Below are positions 60,301 to 64,000 of a DNA stretch of 64,000 nucleotides, in pieces. This DNA comes from Flavobacterium sp. LC2016-01 (GTDB lineage: Bacteria > Bacteroidota > Bacteroidia > Flavobacteriales > Flavobacteriaceae), in assembly GCF_009711135.1 (NCBI RefSeq), contig NZ_WMIC01000006.1, positions 360,555 to 424,554 of the forward strand. Reading direction: 5' to 3'. The position numbers and the translations under genes are program-made. Within the stretch, counting starts at the first letter, position 1. Every line of letters starts with the position of its first letter. The notes beneath the pieces are model-generated. The model was not told the origin of the DNA. It did no database searches and saw only the letters and a program-made list of their open reading frames with translations.

Positions 60301-60753
60301 TTAAACTCCAAATTGAGAAAAATGATGGTCTAAATGTTTAACAAACATATTGTTCCATTCTGTAGCGGTCAATTTTCCAAAGGAAAGAGATTCCTTTCCT
60401 TCAAATTCACGTTCACCTAATTCCTGTGTTTTGCTAATATAATTGGCAAGTCTGTTTTTTTCGACTTCAAAATTACGTTCACCTGATATAATAAATTGCG
60501 GAGCAGTTCTACTATTTCTTGGATAAGGCTCATTATTTACAACTTTATTTTTAACTAAAGTTTTTAGAATAAATCTTAAAAAAGCATTAGGCTTCGGATG
60601 AATAGTTTCGTAAACCATTTCATATGTCACATTACAATGAGCCAGCATTTGATCAACAGACATTTTACCCCAAAGTGGCTGCGAATTAGCATTAAGCGCA
60701 TTGGCACGTTTTATAAATTCGTCACTAACATTTTTGTCAAAAATATTCTTCAT
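60301..60753 (-). CDS. DUF1569 (DinB-like) protein
   Basis: 150 residues, a four-helix bundle of the DinB/YfiT type. Potential metal ligands are the His in MLAHCNVTYE (residues ~34) and the HLDHHFSQFG triplet near the C-terminus. The PLWGKMSVDQMLAHC and FGKLTATEWNNMFVKHLDHH parts match DUF1569. DinB-like proteins bind zinc or nickel and act as thiol-dependent transferases in some cases. The activity here is unknown. An exact -7 element lies 38 bases upstream. Confidence 0.83.
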   Translation of the reverse strand: MKNIFDKNVSDEFIKRANALNANSQPLWGKMSVDQMLAHCNVTYEMVYETIHPKPNAFLRFILKTLVKNKVVNNEPYPRNSRTAPQFIISGERNFEVEKNRLANYISKTQELGEREFEGKESLSFGKLTATEWNNMFVKHLDHHFSQFGV

Positions 60754-60790
60754 AGCACTCTTACAATTATTAAAATGAGTTTTGATGAAA

Positions 60791-60798
60791 CAAAAATA
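60791..60798 (-). promoter_or_regulatory. Bacteroidetes -7 promoter element (TATTTTTG on the minus strand)
   Basis: Exact TAnnTTTG 38 bases before the DUF1569 ATG. Confidence 0.55.
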
Positions 60799-60867
60799 TC
60801 AAATTTTCAGATGTAGATTGCATCAACACAATAAAACCTCAAAAAAAATAGGGACAATCTATAAATA

Positions 60868-60897
60868 CCCAAAATCTTTCTACTGAAAGATTTTGGG
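60868..60897 (-). terminator. Terminator hairpin after the VWA gene
   Basis: CCCAAAATCTTTC pairs perfectly with GAAAGATTTTGGG across a four-base loop. The T-tract is modest. It lies 28 bases past the VWA stop. Confidence 0.75.
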
Positions 60898-60924
60898 CTA
60901 GAAATTATTACAAAAAGCGACGAT

Positions 60925-62253
60925 TTATATTTTTTTGAGTATGTCATAAGTTCGTTTTATATCAACATCCTGTATATTGGTATATTTGTCAGCAAATGCA
61001 AGCGCCTTTTGTAAGCTTGATTTTGTTGGAGTCTGACCTTTTGTATAATCAGATGCATATTGTTTTAGCGCTTCTGCCATTAGAGCAATAGCATAATTTT
61101 TTGCAATTTCATCATTAGTGTTTTTTACATTTGGCTTAAAATTTATAGCTTCTTCAACAGTGATATCATTTTCATCTTTTTTATACTCCAAAGTGGCTTT
61201 GATTTCACCCTTTACAGATGTTTTCTTTTCAATTTCTATCAATATAACCTCAGTGATTCCTGAATTTAAATTTTCGAGCTCTATAGAGACTTTCTGCTCA
61301 GAATTATAATTAGGTTTATATCCATAAATCTTCTTTATAGCATAATTATCCGGCAATTCGATAGTCACTTTAGTTTTTTTGCCAATATTATATAGCAAAC
61401 TTTCAAGCTCAGTTACAAATACTTTTTGAATATCACTTTCAGAATCACCTATAAAATGATTAGAACCTTTTCCAGTCTCAGACAAACTTCTCAGTAAATC
61501 AAAATCTATAGAATTTCCAACGCCAATTGTAGATATTTCTATTCCCATGTCATTGTAATGTTTAGAATTTAAAAGTATTTTTTCTAAATTACGTTCACCT
61601 GTATTGGTCATTCCATCTGTAAGCAAAATTAGTCTCGAGTTTACACTTTCATTATGTGTTTTTGCAATTTCCTCATACCCTAACATCATTCCGGCATTAA
61701 TATTTGTAGAACCGCCAGGTTGAATACTATCTATTATTTGATAAATTTTTTCACGGTCAAAATTTAACTTAACCGTATTCATTTCGATTCGTGCAGTATT
61801 GTCAAACGTAATTAATGACAGACACACTCCATTATCCAAATTTTTCACAAAAGTTTTGACAGCATTTTTTACATAATTAATTTTTGTTCCTCCCATCGAA
61901 CCGCTATTGTCAATAACAAGTGAAACATTTACATCTTTTAATGTTTTAGCCATATTTTCTTTTGCAATCGTCGCAATTCCAACCTGCAAAACAAAACTAT
62001 TTTTGCTTTCCAATAAATCACTGTCATAATCTATGCTCAATGCTACTTCATTTTTTTTCGGAATGTTGATTTTGTGTTTATGATAATTTACAAAATCTTC
62101 TACGATAATCATACGGTCGTTAAACGCACCACTCTCTTTATGAGAATTCATGCTATTACTGCTTACCATACTATAGGAACCAGATGAAACCCCGTCCTGC
62201 CCAAAACATGCATTTACTATTAACATTCCAATAATTACAATTTTTGCTTTCAT
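60925..62253 (-). CDS. VWA domain secreted protein
   Basis: 442 residues; a signal peptide ends at CFGQ (residue ~19). The von Willebrand A domain spans ~105-290 with a complete metal-ion-dependent adhesion site: DNSGSMGG (DxSGS), GGSTNINAG (Thr) and LLTDGMTNTG (Asp). The N-terminal part holds SVDYDSD-type leading beta-strands (ALSIDYDSDLLESKN) and the C-terminal ~150 residues form beta then helical segments (KATLEYKKDENDITVEEAINF). It probably binds a protein ligand outside the inner membrane. It is transcribed divergently from 62423 across a TACTGTA/TACAGTA-bearing gap. Confidence 0.87.
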   Translation of the reverse strand: MKAKIVIIGMLIVNACFGQDGVSSGSYSMVSSNSMNSHKESGAFNDRMIIVEDFVNYHKHKINIPKKNEVALSIDYDSDLLESKNSFVLQVGIATIAKENMAKTLKDVNVSLVIDNSGSMGGTKINYVKNAVKTFVKNLDNGVCLSLITFDNTARIEMNTVKLNFDREKIYQIIDSIQPGGSTNINAGMMLGYEEIAKTHNESVNSRLILLTDGMTNTGERNLEKILLNSKHYNDMGIEISTIGVGNSIDFDLLRSLSETGKGSNHFIGDSESDIQKVFVTELESLLYNIGKKTKVTIELPDNYAIKKIYGYKPNYNSEQKVSIELENLNSGITEVILIEIEKKTSVKGEIKATLEYKKDENDITVEEAINFKPNVKNTNDEIAKNYAIALMAEALKQYASDYTKGQTPTKSSLQKALAFADKYTNIQDVDIKRTYDILKKI

Positions 62254-62306
62254 AATTTGTTGATTTTAAAATTTTCAACAAGATTAAAACGATTCATAAA
62301 AATTAG

Positions 62307-62372
62307 TACTGTAGAATCAATTTCTAATTACTGTAAAGTTTTTTTATAGGTTTTTACAGTACATTTACAGTA
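62307..62372. promoter_or_regulatory. Four TACTGTA/TACAGTA sites between divergent genes
   Basis: TACTGTAG at 62307, TACTGTAAA at 62329, TTTACAGTA at 62353 and TTTACAGTA at 62364. The last pair is in reverse orientation to the first pair. Centre spacings are about 22, 26 and 11 bases. The cluster ends 20 bases before the -7 element of the 62423 gene and lies 54-119 bases upstream of the VWA ATG. An operator for a dimeric regulator is the natural reading. Confidence 0.5.
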
Positions 62373-62391
62373 AGACTTCCGTTTAAAAAAT

Positions 62392-62399
62392 TACATTTG
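62392..62399 (+). promoter_or_regulatory. Bacteroidetes -7 promoter element (TACATTTG)
   Basis: Exact TAnnTTTG 23 bases before the TTG start of the 62423 gene. Confidence 0.6.
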
Positions 62400-62422
62400 C
62401 TAAACTAATAAAGAACTCAGAA

Positions 62423-63316
62423 TTGTTTCAGGAATTAAAAAATCAGATCTTAAAAGAATATTCCAAACATTATCCCTTCTTTCAGGGTGATTGGAAGAAC
62501 TTTAGTTCCAAAGATATCCGACAATTAATAGATCTAATTGAAACAACTCAAAATGAGCGTGTCAGCGAAAAATGGATTTACACTCATTTAAAACCAGATG
62601 TAAACGAAAAATTGCCAAGAAAAGACATGTTGGACATTTTTTCGAAATTTACTGGATATTTAGACTGGGATGAGTTCGTATTTAAAAACCAGTTCGAAAG
62701 TAGCAATGTATCTCAAACTTCCTATTTAAAAAAATCAAGGAAAACGCAAAAAACGGCATTAATTATAGTAGTATTAATATTCATAATTAGTGGAATTAGT
62801 TTTTATTTTTTTGAAAAAAGTAAAAGCCTAAAAACTGTAGAAATTAAAAATCAGTATACCAAAGCACCAATAAAAGCGGATGATTTTACAGTTTACAGCG
62901 TCACAAATGGGAAAAAAAATCCTGTTGAAATCAAAGACTCTAAAATTCAGCTTCAAGAAAAAGATGAAAAACTGCTTATTGAAAGTCCATATTTTGAGAA
63001 ACAAGAAATTGATGTTGACCAGATTGACAATCAAATATTTGTAAAACCAGAAGATTATGCACTGGTATTAAAAACATATATGCAGTCAAACACGACCGAA
63101 TGGCAAGCAAGAAAAGATAACTTAGAAAAGATTCTTTCAGACGAACTCGAAGTCATCGTTTTATTTAAAGATGACTTAGGCGCTGAGTATTTAAACAAAA
63201 AAGAATTTTCCCAAAAACTGATTATTCCAACTAGTGAAACAAAGAAAATGGAAATTGTAACTCTTGAGACCAATAATCAGAAACAAATAATTTTCATTAG
63301 AATTAAGCAGTTATGA
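62423..63316 (+). CDS. Single-pass membrane protein with helical cytoplasmic domain
   Basis: 297 residues with a TTG start at 62423; no ATG fits upstream and the promoter element is correctly placed. Residues 1-90 form a soluble helical domain ending TGYLDWDEFVFKNQF. Similar ...-W-x-x-F domains start many Bacteroidetes membrane proteins, though I cannot name a function. A membrane helix follows (~112-132: ALIIVVLIFIISGISFYFF), then a ~160-residue periplasmic beta/helix domain. The next gene overlaps by four bases. A signal relay or regulator role with the VWA protein is inference from context only. Confidence 0.72.
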   Translation: MFQELKNQILKEYSKHYPFFQGDWKNFSSKDIRQLIDLIETTQNERVSEKWIYTHLKPDVNEKLPRKDMLDIFSKFTGYLDWDEFVFKNQFESSNVSQTSYLKKSRKTQKTALIIVVLIFIISGISFYFFEKSKSLKTVEIKNQYTKAPIKADDFTVYSVTNGKKNPVEIKDSKIQLQEKDEKLLIESPYFEKQEIDVDQIDNQIFVKPEDYALVLKTYMQSNTTEWQARKDNLEKILSDELEVIVLFKDDLGAEYLNKKEFSQKLIIPTSETKKMEIVTLETNNQKQIIFIRIKQL

Positions 63317-63855
63317 AAAAAAAATATTCAATAATTATTTTTTCATTTTTGTGTTATGGTACTGTCATAGCACAAAGTGCCCACGAAAAAACGACAGCAA
63401 TTCAAGCAAATTTTACTGAAAAAAGTATCGAAGCTTACCAACAAAATTCTATGGATAAAGTTTCAGAATTATATCAGTACTTAACGCTATATTCTGATAA
63501 AAATTCAAATGCTGAACTAAAAAAGCAATTAATGGAAAATATCACTTCTTTATTCATAGAGGAAAACACTAAAATCTATGATTTTCTTTCTCCAGAAAAG
63601 AAAATCATAAATTTATCGCTTTTATTGAATAAAATTGAAAACAAATCTTACGAATTTAAATTAAAACCTTCCTATAATTCCACAGATTTAAGTTTTAATA
63701 GCTGGACTAATCAATATGGAATAGAAGTTACAAATGGAATATCCCAATTTAATTTTACAGTAAATCAAAAAATATACTTTTCACCAAACGAAAAAACTTT
63801 TGGAGTAAAAAACAAAACAGTTTGGGATATAAAACTTGGAGATATTCTACCTTAA
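63313..63855 (+). CDS. Secreted protein of unknown function, partner of 62423
   Basis: 180 residues; a signal peptide ends at VIAQS (about residue 21). The N-terminal half is helical (MDKVSELYQYLTLYSDKNSNAELKKQLMEN read in parts). The C-terminal half is beta-rich (YEFKLKPSYNSTDLSFNSWTNQYG, VTNGISQFNFTVNQKIYFSPN read in parts). No family is recognised. The ATG overlaps the end of the membrane-protein gene by four bases, a clear translational pair. The coding DNA ends 68 bases before a family A repeat. Confidence 0.72.
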   Translation: MKKKYSIIIFSFLCYGTVIAQSAHEKTTAIQANFTEKSIEAYQQNSMDKVSELYQYLTLYSDKNSNAELKKQLMENITSLFIEENTKIYDFLSPEKKIINLSLLLNKIENKSYEFKLKPSYNSTDLSFNSWTNQYGIEVTNGISQFNFTVNQKIYFSPNEKTFGVKNKTVWDIKLGDILP

Positions 63856-63922
63856 AAATCTTTAAAAACACTACACCCAACAAATAGACTTTCAAAACCA
63901 TAAATTAAATCAAAACTATTTA

Positions 63923-64000
63923 TGGCGTTTCCCTTCGGGCCGGGCTCTGCGCTGTATCTTTTGCGGAAGGATTTTCAGTTTAAAAGAGATGTTCACGTTC
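63923..64000 (-). repeat. Structured dispersed repeat, family A subtype, copy 4, cut by the window end
   Basis: Read on the minus strand, its visible 3' part is CAAAAGATACAGCGCAGAGC followed by CCGGCCCGAAGGGAAACGCC. The AAAGATA-AGCG-AGAGC core is shared with the family A copies at 16542 and 34691, but the tail CCCGGCCCGAAGGG is a subtype feature. The other half lies beyond base 64000. Confidence 0.6.

Noticed and set aside
1..64000. CRISPR arrays, tRNA or rRNA genes, prophage and IS elements
   Set aside because: I looked for regularly spaced repeats, cloverleaf or rRNA sequence and transposase or phage genes and saw none. The dispersed repeats carry no transposase.

Overview
The window reads as a chromosomal segment of a Flavobacterium-like member of the Bacteroidetes. 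The DNA is AT-rich. Many genes are preceded by the Bacteroidetes -7 promoter element TAnnTTTG rather than by strong Shine-Dalgarno sequences. A type IX secretion gene (porQ), many lipoproteins and DUF families typical of Flavobacteriia, and several intergenic repeat families that I associate with Flavobacterium genomes point the same way. I see no rRNA, tRNA, CRISPR array, prophage or insertion sequence. This is mostly core chromosome with a few lineage-specific islands.

Layout, left to right. 1-1536 is the 3' part of a GH28 pectinase gene. 1786-6408 is a co-directional housekeeping run (DUF2520 protein, KdsC-like HAD phosphatase, UbiA prenyltransferase, Maf, small MscS channel, AI-2E family permease). 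6494-10855 encodes envelope proteins (a POTRA/barrel-like protein, a His/Asp-tailed periplasmic protein, an LVIVD-like lipoprotein). 11071-15456 is a PIG-L deacetylase / 35-residue membrane peptide / Na+ symporter unit. 15567-18024 holds four unrecognised or weakly recognised small genes. 18237-22024 (minus) has DUF2911, HAD, tcdA, TatD and DUF1684 genes, and 22125 starts a divergent MFS gene.

23509-27891 contains two consecutive BlaI/M56 (MecI/BlaR1-like) regulatory pairs, a tandem duplication. They are followed by a penicillin-binding-type serine hydrolase fused to a carbohydrate-binding-like domain. 29489-32831 carries a 46-residue conserved-looking peptide, an RhtA-like exporter, a small membrane protein, a fasciclin protein and an LD-carboxypeptidase. 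32920-34555 is a tandem triplet of ExbD-like genes in which the usual membrane aspartate is serine. 34556-34937 is a stack of several different dispersed repeats. 34938-45169 (minus) runs lon, porQ, two L,D-transpeptidases, cmk, a nucleoside permease, two small genes and rpsA.

45518-48392 is an ECF sigma / membrane anti-sigma-like / two beta-repeat surface protein operon. 48519-50788 has an MFS and an M48 lipoprotein gene. 50874-58148 (minus) is a glycogen cluster: glgA and glgC overlap, glgB follows, and a GH31 glucosidase has its own promoter. 58287-60753 has an alpha/beta hydrolase, an EndoIII-like glycosylase, an NTF2-like and a DUF1569 protein. 60925-63855 is a divergent pair of units (VWA protein versus a membrane protein plus a secreted protein) sharing an intergenic region with four copies of TACTGTA/TACAGTA. 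The window ends inside another dispersed structured repeat.

The points most worth follow-up are the ExbD triplet without its proton-path aspartate, the duplicated BlaI/M56 system with diverged periplasmic tails and an operator-like 20-bp repeat, a structured intergenic repeat family present four times, and the VWA/TACTGTA divergent locus.
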